NCBI RefSeq assembly: GCF_013410545.1
Contig: NZ_JACCFV010000001.1
Coordinates: 3,658,001-3,722,000, forward strand
Length of the DNA: 64,000 nucleotides
Reading direction: 5' to 3'
Source of the DNA: Pseudoclavibacter chungangensis
GTDB taxonomy: Bacteria; Actinomycetota; Actinomycetes; Actinomycetales; Microbacteriaceae
Below are positions 20,754 through 28,932 of the stretch, in pieces (position 1 is the stretch's first letter; every line of letters begins with the position of its first letter). The position numbers and the translations under genes were made by a program. The notes beneath the pieces are model-generated. The model searched no databases. It worked only from the letters and a program-made list of their open reading frames with translations, and was not told where the DNA came from.

Positions 20754-21479
20754 ATGGCGACACACGACTTCACACGCGAAACGGGGAGCGGCGGTACCCA
20801 CGGCCCCGCGGGCGACGGTGACGTGCCGCTCGACCCGAGTGACATGGCCAGGCTCATGCGCACGCAGGCCGACCGGACCAGGCGCCCCGACATCCGGGTG
20901 CTGCGGTGGCTGTTCGTCCTCACCGGCGTGGGGTGGTTCGTCGGGTTCGGGCTCCTGTGGTCGAGTGAGCGCGGCGGCAACCCGCTCTTCCGATTGCCGA
21001 GCGACGCGGCCGACATCGCCTACGCCGTGGTCGTCGCGCTGAGCTCGCTCGCGGCGTGCCTGCTCGGTGCACTCGTCGGGCGCGGCATGTCGGGCCCCCG
21101 AGCCCGGACCGGAGCGATCTACGGGTTCGCGTGGCCCATCGCGATGGCGGGGGCCGTTCTCTTCGGTATCGGCCTCGTTCGCGCAGGTATGCCCGCCCCC
21201 GTCGCGGAACTCTACTTCCCCGGCGCGTGCTGTCTCGTCGCCGGCGTCCTGAGTATCTGCGGGAGCGCGATCTGGCCCTCGCGGGAACGCCTCGCGCTCG
21301 GTGGACTGCTCATCGCCACGACGATCGTCGCGACGCTCCTCGGCACGCCACACCACGCGCTCGTCTACGCGGTCGTCGCAGGCGGGGCCTTCGTCGTCGC
21401 GGGCATCCGAACGGGCGCACGGGCGGGCGGCGCCGACGACGCCCGATCCGCTCCCGACCCGGGAGCCGCGCGTGGATGA
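20754..21479 (+). CDS. Multi-pass membrane protein
   Basis: 241 residues. After a soluble start of about 50 residues come six or so hydrophobic segments (VLRWLFVLTGVGWFVGFGLL, AVVVALSSLAACLLGALV, and others to YAVVAGGAFVVAGI) and a polar tail. No family recognised. Its stop overlaps the regulator start by eight bases, placing it first in an operon with a regulator and an ABC-2 exporter. It could be a sensor or an additional transport component (inference). Confidence 0.7.
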   Translation: MATHDFTRETGSGGTHGPAGDGDVPLDPSDMARLMRTQADRTRRPDIRVLRWLFVLTGVGWFVGFGLLWSSERGGNPLFRLPSDAADIAYAVVVALSSLAACLLGALVGRGMSGPRARTGAIYGFAWPIAMAGAVLFGIGLVRAGMPAPVAELYFPGACCLVAGVLSICGSAIWPSRERLALGGLLIATTIVATLLGTPHHALVYAVVAGGAFVVAGIRTGARAGGADDARSAPDPGAARG

Positions 21480-21771
21480 GCTCGATCCGCTCATCCACGT
21501 GCCCTCCCGACTGCGCATCATGACGACACTCGACGAACTGCTCGACGACGGCGACCGCCTCACGTTCCCCCGGCTGCGCGAGCTGCTCGGCATGACCGCC
21601 GGAAACCTCACGACACATCTCGGCCGACTCGAGCAGGCCGGGTACGTCGTGATCGAGAAGGGATTCAGCGGACGCAAGCCCGTCACGCGCATCGGTCTGA
21701 CCCTCGCGGGCCGACTCGCGTTCCACACCTATCGCGAGGCCCTGCTGAAACTCATCGGGGGTGCGTCGTGA
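21472..21771 (+). CDS. Winged-helix regulator (HTH_34 / MarR-like)
   Basis: 99 residues from a GTG that overlaps the previous gene. Pattern HVPSRLRIMTTLDELL, then FPRLRELLGMTAGNLTTHL as helix-turn-helix and YVVIEKGFSGRKPVTRIGLT as wing matches the small single-domain winged-helix regulators found next to ABC-2 exporters. A GTGA overlap leads into the ATPase gene. It most likely represses its own operon through the repeat at 20723-20749. Confidence 0.85.
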   Translation: MDELDPLIHVPSRLRIMTTLDELLDDGDRLTFPRLRELLGMTAGNLTTHLGRLEQAGYVVIEKGFSGRKPVTRIGLTLAGRLAFHTYREALLKLIGGAS

Positions 21772-22652
21772 CCACCGTCCTGTCCGTCGGTGACGTCGTC
21801 AAGCGGTTCGGCGAGGTGACCGCACTCGATCACGTCTCGCTCGGCATCGGCGCGGGCGAGAGCGTCGGCGTCCTCGGGCCGAACGGCGCGGGCAAATCGA
21901 CACTGCTCGGCCTGGCGCTCGGGCTCCGGGCCCCGACATCGGGCCGTGTGCGGCTGCTGGGCGGGGACCCGCGGGATCCGGAGCGTCGACAACAGGTCGG
22001 CTCGACACCGCAACGCTCCTCGCTGCCCGAACCGCTCCGCGTCGGCGAGGTGCTCCACTACGTCGCCGCCCACTACCGGAACCCGGTGCCGGCGGCGCAG
22101 CTCGCCGAGGAGTTCGGCCTCGGCGACCTGCTCCGTCGCCAGTGCGGCTCGCTCTCGGGCGGGCAGCAGCGACGCGTCGGCATCGCGCTCGCGTTCATCG
22201 GGGCGCCACGCATCGTCGTCCTCGACGAGCCGACGGTCGGACTCGACCTCGAGGGACGCGCCGCGCTGTGGGAGGTGCTGCGCCGCAAGCACCGCGAGGG
22301 CTGCACGATCATCGTGACGAGCCACCATCTCGACGAGATCGAGGCGCTCGCGAAGCGCGTCGTCGTGATCGACCGCGGCCGCGTTCTCGCGGACGATCCG
22401 CTCGCCGACGTCCTGCGACGGGTGGACGTGCAGCACGTCTCGGTGCGCGACGCCGACCCGGCCGCGCTGCGAGCGATCGATCCATCGGCCGACGTCGCGG
22501 TCGATCCCGAGACGCGCACGGTGAACGTCGTGACGCGCGACGCCGACCGGTTCGTCCGCGGACTCGTCGGAACCGGCACGCCGTTCCGTGATCTGACGGT
22601 TCGTGGCGCGACGCTCGAGGAGGCGTTCGTCGCGATCACGAGGGGCCCGTGA
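21768..22652 (+). CDS. ABC exporter ATP-binding protein
   Basis: 294 residues. Walker A GPNGAGKS near residue 39, ABC signature LSGGQQRR, Walker B IVVLDEPT and switch histidine in VTSHH. The C-terminal 70 residues form the accessory domain of the DrrA/CcmA type. The stop overlaps the next start (GTGA). Together with the permease it forms an ABC-2 exporter of unknown cargo, typical cargos being lipids, drugs or peptides. Confidence 0.93.
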   Translation: MTTVLSVGDVVKRFGEVTALDHVSLGIGAGESVGVLGPNGAGKSTLLGLALGLRAPTSGRVRLLGGDPRDPERRQQVGSTPQRSSLPEPLRVGEVLHYVAAHYRNPVPAAQLAEEFGLGDLLRRQCGSLSGGQQRRVGIALAFIGAPRIVVLDEPTVGLDLEGRAALWEVLRRKHREGCTIIVTSHHLDEIEALAKRVVVIDRGRVLADDPLADVLRRVDVQHVSVRDADPAALRAIDPSADVAVDPETRTVNVVTRDADRFVRGLVGTGTPFRDLTVRGATLEEAFVAITRGP

Positions 22653-22711
22653 GCCGAATCCGCGCCCCCGCGCCCCCACCCCGATCGACCCGCACCGAAT
22701 CAGGAGGACTC

Positions 22712-23476
22712 ATGACGACGATCGTCGGCGGCACCCGCCTCGCCCTCGTGCACGCGAAGTACGCACTGCTCGAACAGTCCCGCGTCCCCATCGCCATCAT
22801 CAGCTCGCTCGCGTTCCCGGTACTCATCTTCTGCTTCTTCGTGCTGCCGGTCGAGGCCGTGCGGGAGAATCCCGCCGCCGCCACGGCGACCATGTTCGCG
22901 ATGATCGTGTTCGCGTTCATGTCGAACGGACTCTTCTCGTTCGGGCTCGATCTCGCTCAACAGCGCGAACTGCCCTGGGTCCCCTACCTGCGCACGCTGC
23001 CGGGGCCGCCCGCGAGCCGTCTCGCCGGCCTCGTGCTCTCGACCCTCGTGACCGCATCGCTCGCGATGGTGCTCGTCCTGACGATCGGGCTGCTGTTCAC
23101 CGCGGCGCGCCCGGAGCCGCTCGCCGTCGTCGTCGCCGGACTCGCGGTGATCGTCTCGTCGGTGCCGTCCGCGCTCCTCGGACTCATCATCGGCACGGCT
23201 TGCAGCGCGAAGGCGGCCATTGCGGTGACACAGCTCGTGATGTTCACGACGGCGTTCGCGTCGGGCCTCTTCATGCCGCCCGAGGTCTTCCCCGCGTGGC
23301 TCGAGCTCGGGAGCCGCATCCTGCCCGTGCGTGCTGCGCGGGACCTCACGATCTCGATCGCGCTCGGCGAGGCGATCCCCGTCTGGGCGATCCCCGTTCT
23401 GCTCGCGTGGACCATCGCACTCGGGGTGATCGGCATCCGCCTCTACCGCCGCGACGAGGGGCGTCGTTTCCGCTGA
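22712..23476 (+). CDS. ABC-2 type exporter permease
   Basis: 254 residues. The ATG at 22712 follows AGGAGG; a GTG at 22649 overlapping the ATPase stop is an alternative that would add 21 polar residues. Six hydrophobic segments, with SGLFMPPEVFPAWLELGSRILPVRAARDL as the conserved ABC-2 late loop. It partners the ATPase encoded just upstream. Confidence 0.9.
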   Translation: MTTIVGGTRLALVHAKYALLEQSRVPIAIISSLAFPVLIFCFFVLPVEAVRENPAAATATMFAMIVFAFMSNGLFSFGLDLAQQRELPWVPYLRTLPGPPASRLAGLVLSTLVTASLAMVLVLTIGLLFTAARPEPLAVVVAGLAVIVSSVPSALLGLIIGTACSAKAAIAVTQLVMFTTAFASGLFMPPEVFPAWLELGSRILPVRAARDLTISIALGEAIPVWAIPVLLAWTIALGVIGIRLYRRDEGRRFR

Positions 23477-23628
23477 CACCGGCCCCGCGAGGGGGAGCGG
23501 GTGCCGACCGGGCGGATCGTGCAGTCGACCCGCCCGACCGGTTTCGCTCTCTTTCACGCAGCCCCCCGGCTGGGAGAGCACCGACGCCCGGCATCGAGAA
23601 CGGCTCGTTCTCACGGCGAACGCGGGCC

Positions 23629-23653
23629 CCGGTGGCGACGACGCCGCCACCGG
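23629..23653 (+). terminator. Possible terminator after the exporter operon
   Basis: CCGGTGGC and GCCACCGG pair perfectly around a nine-base loop. A second small palindrome GTGTCG-AG-CGACAC follows at 23656-23669. They lie in the 297-base gap before pyrE, which otherwise shows nothing recognisable. Confidence 0.4.
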
Positions 23654-23773
23654 CAGTGTCGAGCGACACCGTCCGTCTCGAACCATAGCCGTTCGTCGGG
23701 GCAATGTCGACGATGACTCGCTGGCCCCCACGGGCACCCGTCCGACCGGTGCGTCACGCGTAGGATCGGTGCC

Positions 23774-24334
23774 GTGACTGACGACCGATCCGCGCTCATC
23801 CAGCTCATCCGCGACGAGGCCGTGTTCCACGGCGACTTCACCCTCACGAGCGGGGCGAAGGCGAGCTACTACATCGATCTGCGCAAGCTCAGCCTCGACC
23901 ACCGCGCGGCACCGCTCATCGGTCGCATCCTGCTCGACCTCGTCGACGAGTTCGGCGACATCGACGCGGTCGGCGGGCTCACGATGGGTGCCGATCCGCT
24001 CGCGAACGCCGTCCTCCACCAGGGCGTCGCGCAGGGGCGTGAGATCGACGCGTTCGTCGTGCGCAAGGAGCCCAAGGACCACGGTCGGGGCCGCCAGGTC
24101 GAAGGCCCCGATCTGTCCGGGAAGCGCGTCGTCGTCCTCGAGGACACCTCGACGACCGGCGGATCGCCGCTCACCGCCATCGAGGCGCTCGAGAAGGTCG
24201 GCGCCGAGGTCGTCGGTGTCGCCGTCATCGTCGACCGCGCGACCGACGCGAAGAAGCGCATCGAGGACGCCGGGTACCTGTACCGGTACGCGATCGGCCT
24301 CGAGGACCTCGGGCTCGCGCCGTCGGCGGCCTGA
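23774..24334 (+). CDS. pyrE: Orotate phosphoribosyltransferase
   Basis: 186 residues from a GTG. The N-terminal FTLTSGAKASYYIDLRKL and the PRPP-binding loop VVVLEDTSTTGGS identify PyrE, which makes OMP from orotate and PRPP in UMP synthesis. The catalytic lysine loop is VVRKEPKDHGRGRQVEG. It is separated from other pyrimidine genes here. The last base of the stop is shared with the start of the next gene (TGATG). Confidence 0.95.
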   Translation: MTDDRSALIQLIRDEAVFHGDFTLTSGAKASYYIDLRKLSLDHRAAPLIGRILLDLVDEFGDIDAVGGLTMGADPLANAVLHQGVAQGREIDAFVVRKEPKDHGRGRQVEGPDLSGKRVVVLEDTSTTGGSPLTAIEALEKVGAEVVGVAVIVDRATDAKKRIEDAGYLYRYAIGLEDLGLAPSAA

Positions 24335-24939
24335 TGGGCGCGGGATCACCCGGCGACGAGCGGCCCGCCCCCTCCCGTCGTCGGTCGCTCGACGTGGAAC
24401 GCCCGCGGCGCCCACGTCGCGCGGTGCTCCTCGTGTCGCTGCTCGCCGGGGCGCTCCTCATCGGCGGGGTCGTGTTCGGCGTGATCGTGCGCCCGTTCTC
24501 GACGGGGGCCGACCCCGACGCGACCCCGGCCGCGCCCGGAGCGCCCGTCGATCCCGCGGGCACGGCCGGGACGATACTCGCGGCACAGCTCCAGCCGGGG
24601 CAGTGCTTCGCGAGCTTCGAGTCGGCGTGGCAGCCGAGCTTCGAGCTCGCCGATTGCGCGGCGCCGCACGCCGCGCAACTCACGGCCGTCATCGCCGCCG
24701 ATCAGGCGCTCGGCGCCGACGCGTATCCCGGACAGGACACGCTCCGCGCCGAAGCGATGCGCGCCTGCCAGGCGCCGAGCGCCATCGCGACTGACGTCGC
24801 CGCGTCGATCGACGACCTCGTCCTCGATGCGTCCTACCCGCTCACCGAGACCGAGTGGAACGCGGGCGATCGCTCCTACCGCTGCTTCGCGTCGCGATCG
24901 ATGGGAGAACCGCTCACCTCGAGCCTCGCCGTCGGCTGA
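24334..24939 (+). CDS. Septum_form-domain membrane protein
   Basis: 201 residues. A basic cytoplasmic start, one membrane helix (AVLLVSLLAGALLIGGVVFGVI, about 30-52) and an extracytoplasmic domain with LQPGQCFASF, ADCAAPHAAQLTAV and YRCFA. The paired cysteines and the C-x-x-P-H pattern match the Septum_form domain (PF13845) of actinobacteria. Role in cell division is suggested for the family but not shown. Coupled to pyrE. Confidence 0.75.
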   Translation: MGAGSPGDERPAPSRRRSLDVERPRRPRRAVLLVSLLAGALLIGGVVFGVIVRPFSTGADPDATPAAPGAPVDPAGTAGTILAAQLQPGQCFASFESAWQPSFELADCAAPHAAQLTAVIAADQALGADAYPGQDTLRAEAMRACQAPSAIATDVAASIDDLVLDASYPLTETEWNAGDRSYRCFASRSMGEPLTSSLAVG

Positions 24940-24991
24940 CGAGGGGCCGACCGCGGCGTGGCGCACATGCGCGCGCCGCTACGATTCCCGC

Positions 24992-25414
24992 ATGACCCAC
25001 GTGAGCGAGTCCATCGACATCGGCGTTCCGGCTGAGACCATCTACGCCCTGTTCGACGACACGCAGGCCCTTCCGAGCCTCGTGTCCTTCGTCAAGTCCG
25101 TCGAGCCGGCCGGCGACAACCTGACCCACTGGGTCGTCGAGGTCGCCGGCGTCAAGCGCGAGTTCGACGCGAAGCGCGTCGTCGCCGAGGCGCCCGTGCG
25201 CTCTCGCTGGGAGTCCGCGACCCCCGGCGTCGACTTCTCCATCGAGGCGCGCACGGATGCGACCGGTCCGACGTCGACGCGCTTCTCGCTCGACGCCGAG
25301 TTCGACGCGGGCCGCGCCGAGCGTCTCGGCCTCGCGAAGGCCGTCGCGGGCAAGCTCGTGTCCTCCGAACTCAAGAAGGTCAAGCAGCAGCTCGAGGCGT
25401 CGCACGGCGCCTGA
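24992..25414 (+). CDS. SRPBCC / polyketide-cyclase-like protein
   Basis: 140 residues. SESIDIGVPAETIYALFDD starts the START-like (SRPBCC) fold, with LTHWVVEVAGVKREFDAK in the middle and a long C-terminal helix (FDAGRAERLGLAKAV). Such proteins bind small hydrophobic ligands; no catalytic residues can be singled out. Single gene. Confidence 0.8.
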   Translation: MTHVSESIDIGVPAETIYALFDDTQALPSLVSFVKSVEPAGDNLTHWVVEVAGVKREFDAKRVVAEAPVRSRWESATPGVDFSIEARTDATGPTSTRFSLDAEFDAGRAERLGLAKAVAGKLVSSELKKVKQQLEASHGA

Positions 25415-25433
25415 CCCACGACTCCACCCGCCA

Positions 25434-25459
25434 CGGCCGGCGCCCACGGGCGTCGGCCG
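25434..25459 (+). terminator. Probable terminator before the riboswitch
   Basis: CGGCCGGCGCCC pairs with GGGCGTCGGCCG (one G-U pair) 20 bases after the SRPBCC stop. Confidence 0.5.
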
Positions 25460-25561
25460 TCGGCGTTCACGGGCGACGCGACGTTGCGGTCCGTGACGTC
25501 GCGGCGGACCCCGCACGGTGCCGTGTGGGACGAATGGGGTTAGGGTGTGCAAAGAGTTCAA

Positions 25562-25682
25562 GTGCTCCAGGGTCGGTGTAAGTCCGAACCGGCGGTAGAG
25601 TCCGCGAGCCTCGGCCCTCGGGCCCTGGTTGATCCGGTGTGATTCCGGAACCGACGGTGAAAGTCCGGATGGGAGGAGTGCT
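25562..25682 (+). promoter_or_regulatory. FMN riboswitch (RFN element)
   Basis: The conserved RFN blocks are present in order: GGTCGGTGTAAGTCCGAACC, GGCGGTAGAGTCCGCGAGCC, then GATCCGGTGTGATTCCGG, AACCGACGGTGAAAGTCCGG and ATGGGAGGAG. A weak closing stem (TGCTCC with GGAGTG) brackets them. This RNA binds flavin mononucleotide and lowers expression of riboflavin synthesis or uptake genes. It precedes a permease/binding-protein pair, so the transported compound is probably riboflavin or a related flavin. Confidence 0.95.
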
Positions 25683-25687
25683 CGGTC

Positions 25688-25732
25688 GTCGGCGATCCGC
25701 CGACCGCTCGTGGTCGACCCTGCACGGTCGAC
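25688..25732 (+). promoter_or_regulatory. Probable riboswitch expression platform (two hairpins)
   Basis: Two perfect hairpins follow the aptamer directly: GTCGGCG-ATC-CGCCGAC (25688-25704) and GTCGACC-CTGCAC-GGTCGAC (25713-25732). No T-run follows either. They may form the switching structure, or an attenuator, between aptamer and start codon at 25793. Confidence 0.5.
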
Positions 25733-25792
25733 GACGGTTCCTCCCGCGCTGCGCTGTGCGCGGTACCGGAGCCGCACGAGAGACCGGAGCCC

Positions 25793-26620
25793 ATGCAGTC
25801 ATCGCCGTTCAGCGCACGGAACGCGCGGGTGCTCGCACCCGTCGTGCTCGGATTCGTGGTGCTCGTGCTGTGGCAGCTCGCCTCCTGGGCCGGCCTCGTC
25901 GCCGAACAGTTCCTGCCCTCGCCGCTGCACCTCGCGGCACGGTTCTGGCGCGAGCTCACCGTCGGGCCGCTCCTGCCGTACGCCGGCACCACGCTGCTCG
26001 AGGCCGTCGTCGGATCGCTCATCGCGGTGCTCGTCGCAGTGCCGCTCGGGTACCTCGTCGCCCGCGTCCCCCTCGTCGACACGGCCGCGTCGCCCTACAT
26101 CGCCGCCTCGCAGGCGATCCCCGCGATCGCCGTCGCGCCCCTGCTCGTGCTGTGGATCGGCTACGGCCTCGCACCGATCGCGATCCTGTGCGCGATCACC
26201 GCGTTCTTCCCGATGCTCATCACGACCGTCCTCGGCGTGCGCCAGCTCCCCGACGACGTCCTCGAGGCCGCCCGACTCGACGGCGCGAACACGTGGCAGA
26301 CCCTCTGGTGGGTCGAGACGCCGCTCGCACTGCCGAGCGTGCTCGCCGGCATCCGTGCGGGCGTCACGCTCTCGATCACGGGGGCCGTCGTCGGTGAGTT
26401 CACGATGGGCGGCCAGGGGCTCGGCATGCTCCTCACCCTCCACCGCGACGCGAACGACACCGAGGGGCTCTTCGCGACGCTCCTCATGCTCATCGCGCTC
26501 GCCGTCGCACTCTTCACGGCGCTGCGACTCGTCGAGCTCTGGCTCGCGGTGCGCCACCCGAGGACCCCACTGCTCGTTCCAGAACCCGACCCCGACCCCG
26601 CTCACGGAGCCGCCTCATGA
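25793..26620 (+). CDS. ABC importer permease, probable riboflavin (RibX-like)
   Basis: 275 residues with six hydrophobic segments, in the SsuC/TauC/ThiX permease family. The cytoplasmic EAA loop reads EAARLDGANTWQTLWWVETP. It stands under the FMN riboswitch, which makes it a RibX-like component; established RibXY systems have the same gene pair. The ATGA overlap couples it to the binding-protein gene. Unusually no ATPase gene is near, so the pair must borrow one or be energised otherwise. Confidence 0.85.
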   Translation: MQSSPFSARNARVLAPVVLGFVVLVLWQLASWAGLVAEQFLPSPLHLAARFWRELTVGPLLPYAGTTLLEAVVGSLIAVLVAVPLGYLVARVPLVDTAASPYIAASQAIPAIAVAPLLVLWIGYGLAPIAILCAITAFFPMLITTVLGVRQLPDDVLEAARLDGANTWQTLWWVETPLALPSVLAGIRAGVTLSITGAVVGEFTMGGQGLGMLLTLHRDANDTEGLFATLLMLIALAVALFTALRLVELWLAVRHPRTPLLVPEPDPDPAHGAAS

Positions 26621-27639
26621 ACACCACCAGTCTCCTCCGCGTCACCGCCGGCATCGGCGCCGCCGCCGCGCTCGTCGCGGGCCTCGCCGCCTGTCAGGGC
26701 GACGACGCGGGCGGCGATCTCGAATCGCTCACCGTCGGCCTGACGTACACCCCCAACGTGCAGTTCGCACCGTTCTACGTCGCCGAGAAGCTCGGCTACT
26801 TCGAGGAAGCGGGGCTCGACGTCGACCTGCGCCACCACGGCGAGGCCGAGGAACTCTTCGGCGCGCTCGCCTCCGACACCGAGCAGGTCGTCTTCGCGGG
26901 CGGCGACGAGATCATGCAGGGCCGCTCGACGGGCATCGACGTGACGTCGATCGGCACGCTCTACAACACCTACCCCGCGGTGCTCATCGTCCCCGAGGAC
27001 TCCCCGATCCACAGCGCCGCCGACGTCCGCGGCCACACGATCGGCACGCCCGGACCGTACGGGCAGACGTACTTCGCGCTCCTCTCGCTGCTGCAGACGA
27101 ACGGTCTCACGGTGTCCGACGTCGACATCCAGCACATCGGGTACACCCAGCAGGCCGCGCTCACATCCGGCAAGGTCGACGGCGTGATGGGCTTCGTGAA
27201 CAACGACGCCGTGCAGTTCGCGGAGGCCGGCTTCCCGGTCCGCACGATCGAGGTCATGCCCGCCGACCACCAGCAGCTCGTCGGCCCCGCGATCGGCGCC
27301 ACGCAGGCGACCGTGGACACGCGCGGCGAAGCCCTCACGGGGCTCATGACCGCCCTCGCCCGCGCGCTCGAGTACATGCGCTCCGACACGCAGGGCACGA
27401 TCGACATCGCCGCCGAGTACATCCCGACGCTCGGCACCGACGAGGCGAAGGCGAGCGCGCTCGCGACGCTCGAGGCGACGCTGCCGCTGCTCGAACCGTA
27501 CCCGGGCGCACCCCAGTTCGAGAACGACGCCGAGGTGTGGAGCGCCATGGCCACGTTCATGGCCGAGCAGCGCCTGCTCGGTGACGTCGCCGTCACGGCG
27601 GAGGAGTCGTACACGAACGCGTTCGTGCCGAGCTCGTAG
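26617..27639 (+). CDS. NMT1/THI5-like substrate-binding lipoprotein, probable riboflavin (RibY-like)
   Basis: 340 residues. Signal helix and lipobox (GLAACQGDD) anchor it to the outer face of the membrane. YTPNVQFAPFYVAEKLGYF and EAGLDVDL begin an NMT1/THI5-like fold; DEIMQGRSTGIDV and GVMGFVNNDAVQF follow. This family binds thiamine precursors, and in RFN-controlled operons riboflavin. It overlaps the permease gene by four bases and shares the riboswitch. Confidence 0.87.
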   Translation: MNTTSLLRVTAGIGAAAALVAGLAACQGDDAGGDLESLTVGLTYTPNVQFAPFYVAEKLGYFEEAGLDVDLRHHGEAEELFGALASDTEQVVFAGGDEIMQGRSTGIDVTSIGTLYNTYPAVLIVPEDSPIHSAADVRGHTIGTPGPYGQTYFALLSLLQTNGLTVSDVDIQHIGYTQQAALTSGKVDGVMGFVNNDAVQFAEAGFPVRTIEVMPADHQQLVGPAIGATQATVDTRGEALTGLMTALARALEYMRSDTQGTIDIAAEYIPTLGTDEAKASALATLEATLPLLEPYPGAPQFENDAEVWSAMATFMAEQRLLGDVAVTAEESYTNAFVPSS

Positions 27640-27666
27640 GCGCGGCGGCGGCGATACGCTCGGAGC

Positions 27667-28932
27667 ATGCCCCCCGCCGAACCGCCCGTCGTCGACGCCC
27701 GACGGACGGTGCCGCTGTGGCGCGCCGAGGGCCCCGATCTCGTCCTCCACGGCGACAACCTCGAGGCCATGCGCCGCCTGCCCGACGGCGCGTTCCAGCT
27801 CATCTACCTCGACCCGCCCTTCAACACGGGCAAGGTGCAGCGGCGCCGCAGCACGTGCGTCGAACGCGTCGACGAGCAGGTTTCGGAGGAGGGCGGGACG
27901 GGGGAGGGGACGCCGCCCGACGCCACCGTGGAGGCGGGGGACGCGGCCGCGCGGATCCTCGTCGGGCACGGCCGCGACGAGCTTGCTCGCGACGAGCGAG
28001 ATCGTCACGGGCGGGATCGTGATGGGCGGGGCACGGCCGAGCCGGGCACCGTCGGGCGGGATGTCCCCGATGCCGATGCCGCTGCGTCGGCCTCGGCTCC
28101 CGCCGTCTCGACGCCCGCGACGAGGACCGGCTTCGCGGGTCGCAGCTACGCACACACGCTCGGGCTCGTGAGCGAGTTCAACGACTCGTTCGCCGACTAC
28201 TGGGGGTTCCTCGAACCGCGGCTCGTCGAGGCGTGGCGGCTGCTCGCCCCGACCGGCACGCTCTACCTGCACCTCGACTACCGCGAATCGCACTACGCGA
28301 AGGTCGTGCTCGACGCGCTCGTCGGCCGAGACCGCTTCCTCAACGAGATCGTCTGGGCCTACGACTACGGCGCGAAGACGCGACGGCGGTGGCCGTCGAA
28401 GCACGAGACGATCCTCGTGTACGTGAAGGACCCGCAGCGCTACCACTTCGACTCGGCCGCGGTCGACCGGGAGCCGTACATGGCGCCCGGGCTCGTGACG
28501 CCCGAGCAGTTCGAGCGCGGGAAGCTCCCGACCGACGTGTGGTGGCACACGATCGTGTCGCCGACGGGTGGCGAGAAGACGGGGTACGCGACGCAGAAAC
28601 CCGAGGGGATCCTGCGACGCATCGTGCAGGCGTCCTCGCGTGAGGGCGATTGGATCGCCGACTTCTTCGGCGGCTCGGGCACGACCGCGGCCGTCGCGCG
28701 CGCGCTCGGCCGTCGCGTCGTGACGGTCGACGATTCCGCCGAGGCGCTCGCGACGATGCGCCGTCGACTCGGGCCAGAGGGCGTCGAGTACCGCAAGCTC
28801 CAGCGGGAGGGCACGCGGTTGCTCTCGGCCGCCCCGCGACGGGCCTCGCCCCGTCGGGTGGGCGCGACACGGGCCGCCGAGCGGCCGACCGCCGCGGTGG
28901 GCCGTCCGTCGACATCGGTGAGCGACGCGTGA
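27667..28932 (+). CDS. Site-specific DNA methyltransferase (N6-A/N4-C), beta order, with large insertion
   Basis: 421 residues. Catalytic motif IV DPPFNTG at 49-55 precedes SAM motif I DFFGGSGTTAAVARALG near 330, the order of beta-class enzymes (PF01555). Between them, about residues 57-155 are a charged, low-complexity segment (DELARDERDRHGRDRDGRG) before the conserved SFADYWGFLEPR. The C-terminal 50 residues are also low in complexity. No restriction endonuclease is nearby, so it is an orphan whose role could be regulatory or housekeeping. The GTGA overlap couples it to the RNA methylase. Confidence 0.85.
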   Translation: MPPAEPPVVDARRTVPLWRAEGPDLVLHGDNLEAMRRLPDGAFQLIYLDPPFNTGKVQRRRSTCVERVDEQVSEEGGTGEGTPPDATVEAGDAAARILVGHGRDELARDERDRHGRDRDGRGTAEPGTVGRDVPDADAAASASAPAVSTPATRTGFAGRSYAHTLGLVSEFNDSFADYWGFLEPRLVEAWRLLAPTGTLYLHLDYRESHYAKVVLDALVGRDRFLNEIVWAYDYGAKTRRRWPSKHETILVYVKDPQRYHFDSAAVDREPYMAPGLVTPEQFERGKLPTDVWWHTIVSPTGGEKTGYATQKPEGILRRIVQASSREGDWIADFFGGSGTTAAVARALGRRVVTVDDSAEALATMRRRLGPEGVEYRKLQREGTRLLSAAPRRASPRRVGATRAAERPTAAVGRPSTSVSDA

